Under the pieces are notes generated by a model. The model saw only the letters and a program-made list of their open reading frames with translations, did no database searches and was not told the DNA's origin. Of a stretch of DNA of 64,000 bases, positions 25,832-35,102 are shown one piece after another. The stretch is from an uncultured Bacteroides sp. GTDB taxonomy: Bacteria > Bacteroidota > Bacteroidia > Bacteroidales > Bacteroidaceae. A program made the translations under genes and the position numbers. Where the stretch lies: contig NZ_CABUHK010000011.1 in NCBI RefSeq assembly GCF_902491285.1, positions 25,103 through 89,102 on the forward strand. Direction: 5' to 3'. Numbering within the stretch: position 1 is the first letter of the stretch; each line of letters begins with the position of its first letter.

Positions 25832-26899
25832 TTATTTGCCTTCTTCTCTGTCTACTTTGATTAATCCGCCTGTGTTCGGGTCAAAGTATACTTTGATAGT
25901 AGAATTTTTGTTGAACAATACCGGAGCCAGATATTCTATTATACCGAATTGGGTAACAGGAAGTTCGTCCTCATATAGTTTCCTCTTGCCGTCGGTCAGT
26001 GTAACCAATGCCTGTCCGGGTACGTTGTAAGCAATCCCATCCAGGTCCTTCTTCTTTTTCCCGTCCTCTTGTGGTATCTTGACCGTTTTCAAGTCCTTCA
26101 GGCTGATATAGAACGGAGTTCCTGCCAAATCATTGTTGGCAACTACGCCCAGTTTCTTGGAGAAGCGGAAAGCAACTTCGTTATTGAACTCTTTGTCAGG
26201 TGTAAGGCGTACGGTAAATGTCCTTTCCTCCTTATCCTGTATGCCGGAGAACATTTTGGTCATGGCATCTTCCTGCATATTCAGGTTGTCGAGCATGATT
26301 TTAAGTTGTGCACCGTCTGAAGGTGTGTTGTCTGCTTGTCCGCGTAACAAAGCATTTTTGCTTTCGCGAATATTGTAGATTTCTTTAGCTACCAGTTCCG
26401 CCATTTTGGCGGTAGAACTTGCCATCAGAATTTCCTCGGTCAGAAAGTCGCGGGGATTCGCTTTCTTTTGGAGAGCGGGAGTGGTCGGAGTACTTTGCTT
26501 TGTGGAACTGTTTGGACTGTAAGGTACATTGATGGATTTCACTATACCATTCTCGGTCAGTTCCATAAGGGGAGCTACTGTTTTATCTTTCAGTTTTACG
26601 AAGTAAGTGGCTTCGCTGTTCGGCACTCCTACCGATTTAACTTTTACGCTGGTCAGTTCCCAATACGTTTCAGGCTCGGCGGATACATTGTTCAACCGCA
26701 GATAGCGGTCGGCATATTTGCTAAATTCCCCAGGAGTATAAGTTACCTTATTGGCTTTTATTTCAAGTTCTATTTGGGTTTTGGGAAGACTGTATACCAC
26801 TCCATAGTCCTTGCCACGGGTGACGCCGGTCAGTACTTCGGTTTGTGCGTAAGCGGAAGTTGCCATAAGTAGGCCCGCTGCTATAATCAACTTTTTCAT
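25832..26899 (-). CDS. DUF4831 family exported protein
   Basis: A 355-residue protein starting MKKLIIAAGLLMATSAYAQ, a clear signal peptide. The longer frame to 26932 adds 11 residues before the signal and lacks support, so ATG 26899 is preferred. The mature sequence (TRGKDYGVVYSLPKTQIELE, then KYADRYLRLNNV) matches DUF4831, Bacteroidetes periplasmic proteins of unknown role with beta-rich folds. The last ~45 residues (VLFNKNSTIKVYFDPNTGGL) are conserved in the family. It precedes a small membrane protein and follows the NAD(P)HX repair gene on the same strand. Confidence 0.85.
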   Translation of the reverse strand: MKKLIIAAGLLMATSAYAQTEVLTGVTRGKDYGVVYSLPKTQIELEIKANKVTYTPGEFSKYADRYLRLNNVSAEPETYWELTSVKVKSVGVPNSEATYFVKLKDKTVAPLMELTENGIVKSINVPYSPNSSTKQSTPTTPALQKKANPRDFLTEEILMASSTAKMAELVAKEIYNIRESKNALLRGQADNTPSDGAQLKIMLDNLNMQEDAMTKMFSGIQDKEERTFTVRLTPDKEFNNEVAFRFSKKLGVVANNDLAGTPFYISLKDLKTVKIPQEDGKKKKDLDGIAYNVPGQALVTLTDGKRKLYEDELPVTQFGIIEYLAPVLFNKNSTIKVYFDPNTGGLIKVDREEGK

Positions 26900-26972
26900 A
26901 TTCGGTTCTCTTTTAACTGGTTTTGAAAACAAAGTTAATGAAGTTATTGAAAAAACTGTAAGTTCTTAACTT

Positions 26973-28484
26973 TTATTCGCTTACAAGTCGCCAGGCGGTG
27001 GGCAGGCAGGTGACGATGTCACTTGCTATCAGTCCAATCATGCCTTGTTTCTTTTGGGCGATATCTCCTGCCAGTCCGTGGATATAAGTGCCTATTTTAG
27101 CAGCTTCCTCGGTAGGATATCCTTGTGCCAGCAATGCCAGGATAACCCCGGTCAGTACATCACCACTACCGCCGGTTGCCATTCCCGGATTCCCTGTCGG
27201 GTTGAAGTAACATTTGCCTTCGGGAGTGATAATGGCGGAATAAGCACCTTTCAGGATGATGTGGACATGGGCGGTGTGGGCCAGTTCGCAGGCTTTCATC
27301 AGGCGTTCATAAGAATCCTGACATTTTCCGGTAAGGCGTTCCAGTTCCTTCGGGTGAGGGGTGAGGATAGAGCCTTTTGGCAGGTGTGTAAGTGTATGGC
27401 GGTGGTTGGCGAGGATATTCAGTGCGTCGGCATCCAGTACGACGGGAGTTTGGCAATGTTCCAGTTGCTCGATGAGGGCAGCTTCCGTTTCCTCGTTCCG
27501 TCCCAAGCCCGGACCGATGCCGACGGCTTGATAGTCATCGGTGTCGGTAGGTACGGCGAAGTAGTTTTCGCTGGCGTCAGTCTCTACCATTGCTTCGGGT
27601 ACGGAAGTTTGCAGAATGTCGTTGTTGCATATCGGAGCATGCACGGTGAGTAATCCTACACCGGAACGCAGACAAGCACGGGCAGCCAATACCGATGCAC
27701 CCGCCATTCCTTTCGAACCGGCTATCAGCAGTGCATGGCCGAAATTTCCTTTATGGGCAAATTGCTTGCGGGGTTTGATAAGCGAACGGATTTCTTCAAT
27801 CTCCAGCATTTCGTAGTTTGTCTCCGTCTCTTCGATTCCTTCTTCGCTCAACTGGATATCCAGTAATTCCCATTCGCCTACGAACTCGGTGTTTTCCGCA
27901 AAGAGGAAAGCTAGTTTCGGCAGTTGCAGGCTGAAAGTAACGTCTGCACGGATAATATTGCTTTTGACGTTGAACGTATTCTCTTCTCCCATCAGTCCCG
28001 AAGGAATGTCGATGGCTACTACCATGGCGGGAGAGGAATTGATATATTTCACTACGGCTGCGAATCCGCCGCTTAGCGGTTTGTTCAGTCCTGAACCGAA
28101 TAGTCCGTCAATCACTAGATGGTCGGGTGTCAGGACCGGTGGGACGAACTGCGTACTGATTTCGTGGAATGTTACTTCTTCCATCATTTCTACCAGTTCT
28201 TTGTTTGTCTGGCAGTCAGGCGAAAGATTGCCCTTCGTATTAAAGAGATATACTTCTGTCTTATATCCTTTTTCAGCCATCATGCGGGCTACGGCAAGGG
28301 CGTCTCCACCGTTATTCCCCGGTCCTGCAAAAACAGTGACGGGTGTTTCCGTATTCCATCTGTCCGTAATGGCTTTGGTTAATGCTGTTGCTGCACGTTC
28401 CATCAGGTCTATTGACGCAATCGGTTCGTGTTCAATGGTATAAGCATCCAATTTCTTGATGCTGCTACTTGGAAATATTTTCAT
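26973..28484 (-). CDS. nnr: Bifunctional NAD(P)HX epimerase / ADP-dependent dehydratase
   Basis: A 503-residue metabolite-repair enzyme. The N-terminal YjeF_N domain (about 1-215, with GPGNNGGD at 54-61) interconverts R- and S-NAD(P)HX. The C-terminal ribokinase-like domain (about 235-500, with GSGD at 439-442 and GNPGMATGG before it) dehydrates S-NAD(P)HX back to NAD(P)H using ADP. Both domains look intact. The start at 28484 gives the usual MKIFPSSSIKKLD. A 74-bp gap separates it from the DUF4831 gene. Confidence 0.95.
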   Translation of the reverse strand: MKIFPSSSIKKLDAYTIEHEPIASIDLMERAATALTKAITDRWNTETPVTVFAGPGNNGGDALAVARMMAEKGYKTEVYLFNTKGNLSPDCQTNKELVEMMEEVTFHEISTQFVPPVLTPDHLVIDGLFGSGLNKPLSGGFAAVVKYINSSPAMVVAIDIPSGLMGEENTFNVKSNIIRADVTFSLQLPKLAFLFAENTEFVGEWELLDIQLSEEGIEETETNYEMLEIEEIRSLIKPRKQFAHKGNFGHALLIAGSKGMAGASVLAARACLRSGVGLLTVHAPICNNDILQTSVPEAMVETDASENYFAVPTDTDDYQAVGIGPGLGRNEETEAALIEQLEHCQTPVVLDADALNILANHRHTLTHLPKGSILTPHPKELERLTGKCQDSYERLMKACELAHTAHVHIILKGAYSAIITPEGKCYFNPTGNPGMATGGSGDVLTGVILALLAQGYPTEEAAKIGTYIHGLAGDIAQKKQGMIGLIASDIVTCLPTAWRLVSE

Positions 28485-28642
28485 TGCAATGTTCTTTTAG
28501 TTTTCGAACCACAAATGTACATGATTCTTCTGACTTTTCCCGTTTGTTATGGGAAGAAAACGTGTTAATCATGGTTGGATAGCGTGTAGGATATGGTTTG
28601 ATTGTCTATGGGTAGGCTGATTACATTAAGAGTTAGTTCAAA

Positions 28643-28682
28643 ACCGTACGGAAATGAGCTAAACGGTACGGAAATGAACTAA
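28643..28682 (+). repeat. Two tandem 20-bp repeats, with a third copy at 28913-28932
   Basis: 28643-28662 (ACCGTACGGAAATGAGCTAA) and 28663-28682 (ACGGTACGGAAATGAACTAA). A third copy in the same orientation stands at 28913-28932 (ACCGTACAGAAATGAAACAA). Both the first and the third are preceded by TTAGTTCA. The copies bracket the palindromic array. Confidence 0.85.
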
Positions 28683-28749
28683 TCTTAGTTTTTCTAAAAT
28701 TAGATTGGCAGTATGCAATGATTTAATCCCCGTTATATATAAATTTATT

Positions 28750-28837
28750 CGTCTGACAGTTGTTGAACTTTCGTCTGACAACTGTTATTCTTCCGTCTGA
28801 CAACTGTCAGACGAAAAAGCAACAATTGTCAGACGAA
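28750..28837 (+). repeat. 22-bp-period array of CGTCTGACA words in both orientations
   Basis: CGTCTGACA occurs at 28750, 28772 and 28794, exactly 22 bp apart. Its complement TGTCAGACG ends at 28813 and 28835, again 22 bp apart. The middle copy is a 9-2-9 palindrome (28794-28813). Outer arms 28744-28764 and 28821-28841 pair at 20 of 21 positions; the exception is G-U in plus-strand RNA. There are no unique spacers, so it is not a CRISPR. Confidence 0.85.
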
Positions 28838-28958
28838 TAAAATCATGCATCATCAATCATAAATTCATTCAGTATTAACGACAAATTAGCACAAGTTCGA
28901 AATTAGTTCATAACCGTACAGAAATGAAACAATCTTTTGCTACGATTGCTTTTGGTTA

Positions 28959-28989
28959 TTTGCATTTTTCGAAAAAAATGTTATCTTTG
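28959..28989 (+). promoter_or_regulatory. Consensus Bacteroides promoter for the winged-helix gene
   Basis: TTTG at 28959-28962, 19-nt spacer, TATCTTTG at 28982-28989: an exact match to the TTTG-N19-TAnnTTTG housekeeping promoter. The ATG is about 92 nt downstream, leaving a leader of about 85 nt. Confidence 0.8.
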
Positions 28990-29081
28990 TAGGTAGGTAA
29001 TGCGAATAACATTATTTTCCTATGCTCACAATGATTAAATCATATAATAACTGATTGTTTAATCTTCTAAAAGTTTGCATT

Positions 29082-29303
29082 ATGGAAAAGACTAGAATTG
29101 GCTTGAATGCAGGAAAAGTATGGCGCATCTTAAATGAAAAAGGTGAACTTTCAATCTTCGATTTGTGCCGTGAGTTAGGTTTGACTTTCGAAGACGTAGC
29201 TCTTGCTATTGGTTGGCTGGCTAGGGAAAGCAAAATCTTTCTGAGAAAAAGGGAAGGAATGCTTTTTGCCAGTATCGAAAATGTCGAATTTACTTTTGGC
29301 TAA
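29082..29303 (+). CDS. Small winged-helix protein
   Basis: A 73-residue protein, MEKTRIGLNAGKVWRILN onward. The start at 29082 is chosen over an in-frame alternative nine codons upstream because its N-terminus matches related small Bacteroidales proteins. A winged-helix fold is suggested by AGKVWRILNEKGELSIFDLC, a recognition-helix-like RELGLTFEDVALAIGWLARE and a basic wing (KIFLRKREGML). It is likely DNA-binding, but could also be a protein-protein winged helix. It has a strong promoter and long leader, which suggests steady high expression; targets are unknown. Confidence 0.8.
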   Translation: MEKTRIGLNAGKVWRILNEKGELSIFDLCRELGLTFEDVALAIGWLARESKIFLRKREGMLFASIENVEFTFG

Positions 29304-29483
29304 AGTGATGATTAATTTAAAATTAAGGTGGAACTCCACTTGATTATTTATGCCGTTGAAAGCTTAATGAGGTGGATAAGTGGGAGTAGCTGTGCCTGAA
29401 ATCCTGTTTCTTTACTTTTTTCTCTGATTTTTTCCACCTATCCAATAAATACTCACAAGCGATTCCTACAAGAGTTTATCGAC

Positions 29484-29517
29484 TTTGACTTGTTTATTGT
29501 TATTTTTCCTACCTTTG
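29484..29517 (+). promoter_or_regulatory. Probable promoter of the POT transporter gene
   Basis: TTTG at 29484-29487 and TACCTTTG at 29510-29517, spacer 22 nt, 32 nt before the ATG at 29549. Confidence 0.6.
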
Positions 29518-29548
29518 CACCTCATAAACTACTAAAACACATAAATTC

Positions 29549-31093
29549 ATGAGTGCATTGAAAGGACATCCTAAAGGTCTTTATCTGATTTTCGCGACCA
29601 GCACGGCAGAACGTTTCAGTTATTACGGAATGCGTGCCATCTTTATTCTTTTCCTGACGCAGGCATTATTGTTTGACAAAGAAGCCGCAGCATCCATCTA
29701 CGGTAGCTATACCGGATTAGTTTATCTGACACCCTTGATTGGCGGGTACATTGCCGATAAATACTGGGGTATCCGTCGTTCCGTATTTTGGGGAGCGATG
29801 ATGATGGCAGTGGGGCAGTTCCTTATGTTTATGAGTGCATCTACTTTAGAAAATAAGGAGCTTGCCCACTGGATGATGTATGGCGGGCTCGGGTTTATGA
29901 TTTTAGGTAACGGCTGTTTCAAGCCAACAGTCTCTTCTATGGTAGGACAACTGTATGAACCGGGAGATAAGCGTCTCGATGCAGCATACACTATCTTCTA
30001 TATGGGAGTCAATGTAGGTTCCTTTGCCGCTCCGTTGATTTGTGGTTATTTGGGTGATACCGGAAATCCGAATGACTTTAAATGGGGATTTCTTGCATCC
30101 GGAATCATGACACTGTTCACCGTTATTCTTTTTGAAACTCAAAAGAATAAATACCTTTTCTCTCCTTCCGGCGAACCGATTGGTATCCTTCCGGATGCTA
30201 AGAGGGAGAAAAAAGAAGATAAAGCCGAACACATCTCCCATCCGAAGATGGACAAAGGAACAAAAATACGTAACATAGTAATTATCATTGCCCTTACTGC
30301 TGCCCTGTTGGCCTTTTTCAGTTATGCTTTTGACGGCGACTGGGTGAGTGTCGGTATTTTTACGGCTTGTATCGTTTTCCCCGTTCTTATTCTGCTTGAC
30401 GGTTCATTAACTAAAATAGAGCGTAGCCGTATCTTCGTTATCTATATTATAGCATTCTTTGTCATATTCTTTTGGGCGGCATACGAACAGGCAGGTGCTT
30501 CTCTGACGCTTTTTGCTTCCGAGCAGACCGACCGTAGTATTTTCGGCTGGGAGATGCCTGCTTCCTGGTTCCAGTCTTTCAATCCTCTTTTTGTGGTAGT
30601 TCTCGCCTATGTTATGCCGGGGGTATGGAGCTTCCTTAGCAAACGGAATATGGAGCCTGCTTCTCCGACGAAGCAAGCTATCGGTCTGTTACTTCTTTCC
30701 TTGGGGTATCTTTTCATTTGCTTTGGAGTGAAAGATGCCATCCCCGGAGTGAAAGTCAGCATGATTTGGCTGACGGGACTTTACTTTATCCATACAATGG
30801 GTGAAATAGCTTTGTCACCTATCGGACTCTCTATGGTAAACAAGCTGACTCCCCTGCGTTTTGCTTCTCTGATGATGGGTATATGGTATCTTTCCAATGC
30901 CACTGCCAACAAGTTTGCAGGCATGTTGAGCGGGCTTTATCCCGAAGATGGAAAGGTGAAAACAATCCTCGGTTATCAGATTGCCACGATGTACGACTTC
31001 TTCATGTTGTTCGTCGTCATGTCGGGTGTTGCTTCGCTGATTCTGTTCCTTCTTTCGAAGAAATTACAGAAGATGATGCACGGGGTAGAATAA
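29549..31093 (+). CDS. POT/PTR2 family oligopeptide transporter
   Basis: A 514-residue inner-membrane proton-coupled di-/tripeptide carrier with ~14 transmembrane helices. Family marks: AERFSYYGMRAI at the first helix, the GGYIADKYWGIR loop, and the conserved FYMGVNVGSF stretch. The usual E-x-x-E-R-F motif reads S-x-x-E-R-F here (Ser18, Glu21), so the first glutamate, linked to proton coupling in studied members, is missing. A polar insertion (about 210-240, charged KREKKEDKAE) joins the halves. Own promoter; hpt follows 41 bp downstream behind a possible separate -7 box. Confidence 0.9.
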   Translation: MSALKGHPKGLYLIFATSTAERFSYYGMRAIFILFLTQALLFDKEAAASIYGSYTGLVYLTPLIGGYIADKYWGIRRSVFWGAMMMAVGQFLMFMSASTLENKELAHWMMYGGLGFMILGNGCFKPTVSSMVGQLYEPGDKRLDAAYTIFYMGVNVGSFAAPLICGYLGDTGNPNDFKWGFLASGIMTLFTVILFETQKNKYLFSPSGEPIGILPDAKREKKEDKAEHISHPKMDKGTKIRNIVIIIALTAALLAFFSYAFDGDWVSVGIFTACIVFPVLILLDGSLTKIERSRIFVIYIIAFFVIFFWAAYEQAGASLTLFASEQTDRSIFGWEMPASWFQSFNPLFVVVLAYVMPGVWSFLSKRNMEPASPTKQAIGLLLLSLGYLFICFGVKDAIPGVKVSMIWLTGLYFIHTMGEIALSPIGLSMVNKLTPLRFASLMMGIWYLSNATANKFAGMLSGLYPEDGKVKTILGYQIATMYDFFMLFVVMSGVASLILFLLSKKLQKMMHGVE

Positions 31094-31100
31094 AAAATTG

Positions 31101-31108
31101 TATTTTTG
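31101..31108 (+). promoter_or_regulatory. Possible -7 box for hpt
   Basis: TATTTTTG matches TAnnTTTG, 27 nt before the hpt ATG and directly after the POT stop codon. Confidence 0.45.
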
Positions 31109-31134
31109 CGACAACTTTTTTAAAATAACCGGTT

Positions 31135-31671
31135 ATGGATACCATTCAGATAAAAGACAAATTATTTACCGTTTCTATTAAGGAACAAGATATTCAGAAA
31201 GAAGTGATTCGCGTAGCGAACGAAATTAACCGCGACTTGGCAGGTAAGAATCCGCTTTTCCTTAGTGTGTTGAACGGTTCGTTCATGTTTACCGCTGATT
31301 TGTTGAAGCATATCACAATCCCTTGCGAGATCTCATTCGTGAAACTGGCTTCTTATCAGGGGGTGACTTCCACCGGGGTGATTAAAGAGGTCATCGGTCT
31401 GAATGAAGACATCGCCGGACGTACGGTTGTCATTGTAGAAGACATTGTGGATACGGGACTGACCATGCAACGCTTGCTGGATACATTAGGTACGCGTAAT
31501 CCCGAAGCAATTCATATCGCTTCCCTGTTGGTGAAACCGGAGAAGTTGAAGGTAGACCTCAACATTGAATATGTAGCGATGGAAATTCCGAATGACTTCA
31601 TCGTAGGCTATGGGCTCGACTATGACGGCTTCGGACGTAATTATCCCGACATTTATACAGTAGTAGATTAA
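31135..31671 (+). CDS. hpt: Hypoxanthine phosphoribosyltransferase
   Basis: A 178-residue cytoplasmic type I phosphoribosyltransferase that converts hypoxanthine (and usually guanine) with PRPP to IMP/GMP in purine salvage. The PRPP-binding motif VVIVEDIVDTGLTMQ is intact. The flexible loop (KLASYQGVTSTG) and the C-terminal base-binding segment (VGYGLDYDGFGRNYPDIY) are present. It is followed 58 bp later by adk, across an A/T-rich spacer with repeated 'TAAAT/GTAAAT' words, forming a purine-linked pair. Confidence 0.95.
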   Translation: MDTIQIKDKLFTVSIKEQDIQKEVIRVANEINRDLAGKNPLFLSVLNGSFMFTADLLKHITIPCEISFVKLASYQGVTSTGVIKEVIGLNEDIAGRTVVIVEDIVDTGLTMQRLLDTLGTRNPEAIHIASLLVKPEKLKVDLNIEYVAMEIPNDFIVGYGLDYDGFGRNYPDIYTVVD

Positions 31672-31729
31672 TAGTAAATAGGTACCAGTTAAATGGTAAA
31701 TAGTAAATCGTTAAATTGTAAATAACAAG

Positions 31730-32299
31730 ATGTTGAACATTGTAATTTTCGGTGCTCCGGGTTCAGGAAAAGGAACACAGAGCGAACGTATTGTAGAAAA
31801 GTATGGAATCAACCACATCTCGACAGGAGATGTATTGCGTGCGGAAATCAAGAACGGCACAGAGCTGGGTAAAACCGCTAAAGGTTACATCGACCAGGGG
31901 CAATTGATTCCTGACGAATTGATGATTGATATTCTGGCAAGCGTATTCGATAGCTTTAAAGATAGCAAAGGTGTAATTTTCGACGGTTTCCCGAGAACAA
32001 TTGCACAGGCGGAAGCATTAAAGAAAATGTTGGCTGAAAGAGGACAGGATGTTTCTGTTATGGTAGACCTTGATGTCCCCGAAGATGAGCTGATGGTACG
32101 TCTTATCAAACGTGGCAAAGACTCCGGTCGTGCGGACGACAACGAAGAGACTATCAAAAAACGTCTGCATGTATATCATTCACAGACTGCCCCGCTGATT
32201 GACTGGTACAAGAACGAACAGAAATACCAGCACATTAACGGTTTGGGTACTATGGAAGGTATCTTTGCAGAAATCTGCGAAGCAGTAGATAAATTATAA
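31730..32299 (+). CDS. adk: Adenylate kinase
   Basis: A 189-residue enzyme that interconverts ATP + AMP with 2 ADP. P-loop GAPGSGKG at 8-15, HISTGD and FDGFPRT AMP-binding motifs, and RADDNEETIKKRL. It has the short LID form, without the ~30-residue insertion of E. coli Adk and with no zinc cysteines, as usual for Bacteroides. A hairpin follows before obgE. Confidence 0.96.
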   Translation: MLNIVIFGAPGSGKGTQSERIVEKYGINHISTGDVLRAEIKNGTELGKTAKGYIDQGQLIPDELMIDILASVFDSFKDSKGVIFDGFPRTIAQAEALKKMLAERGQDVSVMVDLDVPEDELMVRLIKRGKDSGRADDNEETIKKRLHVYHSQTAPLIDWYKNEQKYQHINGLGTMEGIFAEICEAVDKL

Positions 32300-32313
32300 T
32301 AATTATTCAAATA

Positions 32314-32350
32314 AGTCAGTAGCCGGAGTGTCTTGCTTTGGCTACTGACT
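32314..32350 (+). terminator. Hairpin between adk and obgE
   Basis: Perfect 11-bp stem, 32314-32324 (AGTCAGTAGCC) with 32340-32350, 15-nt loop, then GTTTTAAC. The T-run is short, so it may be a weak terminator or processing hairpin rather than a full stop. Confidence 0.6.
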
Positions 32351-32372
32351 GTTTTAACATACAGAAAAGAAT

Positions 32373-33539
32373 ATGGCTGAATCGAATTTTGTTGATTACG
32401 TAAAGATATACTGTCGCTCGGGCAAGGGCGGAAGAGGCTCTACGCACATGAGGCGCGAGAAATATTGTCCTAACGGAGGTCCCGATGGGGGCGATGGCGG
32501 AAGAGGAGGTCATATCATCCTGCGCGGCAACCGCAACTACTGGACACTGCTTCACTTGAAGTATGACCGTCATGCAATGGCAGGTCATGGCGAATCGGGA
32601 AGCAAGGGACGTAGCTTCGGAAAAGACGGCGCGGATAAAATAATAGAAGTACCCTGCGGAACGGTGGTTTACAATGCCGAAACCGGAGAGTATCTTTGTG
32701 ACGTGACGGAAGACGGACAGGAAGTGATTTTGCTCAAAGGCGGCCGCGGCGGTCAGGGCAACAGTCATTTCAAGACGGCAACCCGCCAGGCTCCACGTTT
32801 TGCGCAGCCGGGAGAACCGATGCAGGAAATGACCGTTATCATGGAGTTGAAACTGCTTGCCGATGTCGGCTTGGTAGGTTTCCCCAATGCGGGAAAGTCT
32901 ACACTGCTTTCTTCCATTTCGGCGGCAAAACCTAAAATAGCCGATTATCCGTTTACTACGCTCGAACCGAATCTGGGTATCGTTTCCTATCACGATGGAA
33001 AATCTTTCGTGATGGCGGATATTCCGGGAATTATCGAGGGAGCCAGCCAGGGTAAAGGCTTGGGACTGCGTTTTCTGCGTCATATCGAACGTAACTCATT
33101 GCTGCTGTTTATGGTTCCGGCAGACAGCGACGATATTCGTAAAGAATACGATATCCTGCTGAACGAACTGCGTACCTTCAATCCTGAAATGCTGGACAAA
33201 CAACGTGTATTGGCTATCACCAAGAGTGATATGCTCGACCAGGAATTGATGGACGAGATTGAACCGACATTGCCGGAAGGCATACCACACGTATTCATTT
33301 CTTCTGTTTCCGGTTTGGGAATTTCCGTATTGAAGGATATTCTTTGGGAAGAACTGAACAAGGAAAGCAATAAAATAGAAGCAATCGTTCATCGTCCGAA
33401 GGACGTGACTCGTCTGCAACAGGAACTCAAAGACATGGGTGAAGATGAAGACATCGACTATGAATATGACGAAGATGTTGATAGCGACGACGATGATTTC
33501 GATTATGAATACGAAGAAGAAGATTGGGAAGATAAATGA
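32373..33539 (+). CDS. obgE: GTPase ObgE
   Basis: A 388-residue essential GTPase linked to 50S ribosome assembly and growth control. The N-terminal glycine-rich Obg domain (1-~158) is followed by the G domain: G1 GFPNAGKST (169-177), G2 around [12 protein letters not shown]3 DIPGII, G4 TKSD, and SSVSG. Instead of an OCT domain the C-terminus is a strongly acidic tail rich in Asp/Glu/Tyr (about 350-388). Its TGA overlaps the pgeF ATG (ATGA), so translation is coupled. Confidence 0.96.
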   Translation: MAESNFVDYVKIYCRSGKGGRGSTHMRREKYCPNGGPDGGDGGRGGHIILRGNRNYWTLLHLKYDRHAMAGHGESGSKGRSFGKDGADKIIEVPCGTVVYNAETGEYLCDVTEDGQEVILLKGGRGGQGNSHFKTATRQAPRFAQPGEPMQEMTVIMELKLLADVGLVGFPNAGKSTLLSSISAAKPKIADYPFTTLEPNLGIVSYHDGKSFVMADIPGIIEGASQGKGLGLRFLRHIERNSLLLFMVPADSDDIRKEYDILLNELRTFNPEMLDKQRVLAITKSDMLDQELMDEIEPTLPEGIPHVFISSVSGLGISVLKDILWEELNKESNKIEAIVHRPKDVTRLQQELKDMGEDEDIDYEYDEDVDSDDDDFDYEYEEEDWEDK

Positions 33540-34348
33540 TTTCACTTACAAAATATAACGAGCTGCTGGGGTACGAGTCGTTGAAGGCATACCCCGGAGT
33601 AGTTCATTTTGTAACTACGCGTCGTGGTGGTGTCAGTAAAGGAACTTATGGTTCGTTTAATTGCTCTCCTTATACCAAGGACTCGTGTGTGAACGTCAAC
33701 CGTAATCAGTATGAGTTGTTTCAACTAATGGAGCATCAGATTAAGGAATTACTTATTCCGGAACAGGTGCATGGTTGTGAGAGCTTGGTTATTGGTGAAT
33801 CTTTTTTTGAAGATTCTTTGGAAAGAAGACGGCAACTTCTGCAGGGAGTGGATGCATTGATTACCAATGTGCCGGGATATTGTGTTTGTGTCACGACTGC
33901 GGATTGCGTGCCTGTGTTGTTGTATGACAGAAAACAACGGGCAGTAGCTGCCGTCCATGCCGGATGGAAAGGAACGGTGAAACATATCGTCGCCAATGTG
34001 ATGGAGCACATGAACCGGTATTTCGGAACTCAAGGTGAAGATGTGGTAGCCTGTATCGGTCCGAGCATTTCGCTTGAATCCTTTGAAGTGGGTAATGAGG
34101 TTTATGAAGCTTTTGAAGAAAGCGGCTTCGATATGTCCGCCATCTCTATCAAAAAGAAGGAAACGGGCAAATATCATATAGACTTGTGGGAAGCCAACCG
34201 GATTGAACTGCTTGATGCGGGAGTGCCTGCGGAACAGATTGAAGTAGCCGGTATCTGCACCTATATTCATCATGATGAATTCTTTTCGGCACGTCGGCTG
34301 GGTATTGATTCCGGCCGTATATTGTCGGGGATAATGATTAGAAAGTAA
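33536..34348 (+). CDS. pgeF: Peptidoglycan editing factor PgeF (YfiH/DUF152)
   Basis: A 270-residue cytoplasmic protein of the multicopper-polyphenol-oxidase-like YfiH fold. In E. coli the family removes wrong amino acids (such as L-Ser in place of L-Ala) from peptidoglycan precursors. Motifs: [23 protein letters not shown] (Cys ligand), [10 protein letters not shown] (His ligand), CIGPSISL. The His and Cys residues of the active site are in place. The ATGA overlap with obgE couples translation. Confidence 0.9.
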   Translation: MISLTKYNELLGYESLKAYPGVVHFVTTRRGGVSKGTYGSFNCSPYTKDSCVNVNRNQYELFQLMEHQIKELLIPEQVHGCESLVIGESFFEDSLERRRQLLQGVDALITNVPGYCVCVTTADCVPVLLYDRKQRAVAAVHAGWKGTVKHIVANVMEHMNRYFGTQGEDVVACIGPSISLESFEVGNEVYEAFEESGFDMSAISIKKKETGKYHIDLWEANRIELLDAGVPAEQIEVAGICTYIHHDEFFSARRLGIDSGRILSGIMIRK

Positions 34349-34403
34349 GATTCGGCATCTGCAACGTTGTTTTTTTACGCTGATAATTGGTTTATGATAA
34401 GTT

Positions 34404-35069
34404 ATGTTTGAAATAAAAGTATCTCAGGAAATAAAGAATGCATGTCCGGTTTTTGCCGGAGCAGCCGTGTATGCCGCAGTAAAGAACACAGCTTATTGCG
34501 AAGGTCTTTGGAAGGAAATCAATGCTTTCACCGAACAACTGACTTCCACTACACAAATGGAAGACATCAAGCGTCAACCGGTTATTGCCGCTACCCGCGA
34601 AGCGTATAAGCGTTGCGGAAAAGACCCCGGACGTTACCGTCCGTCGGCAGAAGCCTTGCGTCGTCGTCTGATGCGTGGGATTCCTTTATATCAGATTGAT
34701 ACATTGGTAGACCTAATCAATCTTGTTTCTCTCCGCACGGGACACTCTATCGGTGGTTTCGATGCCGATAAGATACAAGGCACGCATCTCGAACTCGGTA
34801 TCGGAAGAGCGAAAGAACCGTTCGAAGGCATTGGGCGCGGAGTGTTGAATATCGAAGGGCTGCCCGTATATCGTGATTCTTTTGGCGGAATCGGAACGCC
34901 TACAAGCGACCATGAACGTACAAAGATGGACGTCGGAACTACTCATATCCTTGCTATCGTCAACGGTTACAATGGAAAAGAAGGTTTGAAAGAAGCTGCC
35001 GAAATGATTCAGTCCTTGTTAAGAGACTATGCGGAATCGGACGGCGGCGAGCTTTTATTCTTTGAATAA
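34404..35069 (+). CDS. B3/B4 tRNA-binding domain protein
   Basis: A 221-residue stand-alone B3/B4 domain, the part of PheRS beta subunit that carries editing function. Seen: CPVFAGAAVYAAV near the N-terminus, the KRCGKDPGRYRPSAEALRRR block, and TLVDLINLVSLRTGHSIGGF. Free-standing members are annotated as possible trans-editing or tRNA-related proteins; function is not established for this one. It is 55 bp after pgeF and 33 bp before the M23 peptidase gene. Confidence 0.85.
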   Translation: MFEIKVSQEIKNACPVFAGAAVYAAVKNTAYCEGLWKEINAFTEQLTSTTQMEDIKRQPVIAATREAYKRCGKDPGRYRPSAEALRRRLMRGIPLYQIDTLVDLINLVSLRTGHSIGGFDADKIQGTHLELGIGRAKEPFEGIGRGVLNIEGLPVYRDSFGGIGTPTSDHERTKMDVGTTHILAIVNGYNGKEGLKEAAEMIQSLLRDYAESDGGELLFFE

Positions 35070-35102
35070 TCAACTCTGTCTGAGTTGAAAAAGAAAAAAT
35101 AC

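Larger units (their letters stand above)
28485..29081. other. ~600-bp non-coding, repeat-rich spacer between divergent genes
   Basis: No credible gene is seen. The spacer holds two adjacent 20-bp repeats plus a third distant copy, a 22-bp-period palindromic array (28750-28837), and near its right end the promoter of the small winged-helix gene (28959-28989). The part from 28485 to about 28640 shows no recognisable feature besides the presumed nnr promoter region. Confidence 0.75.
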
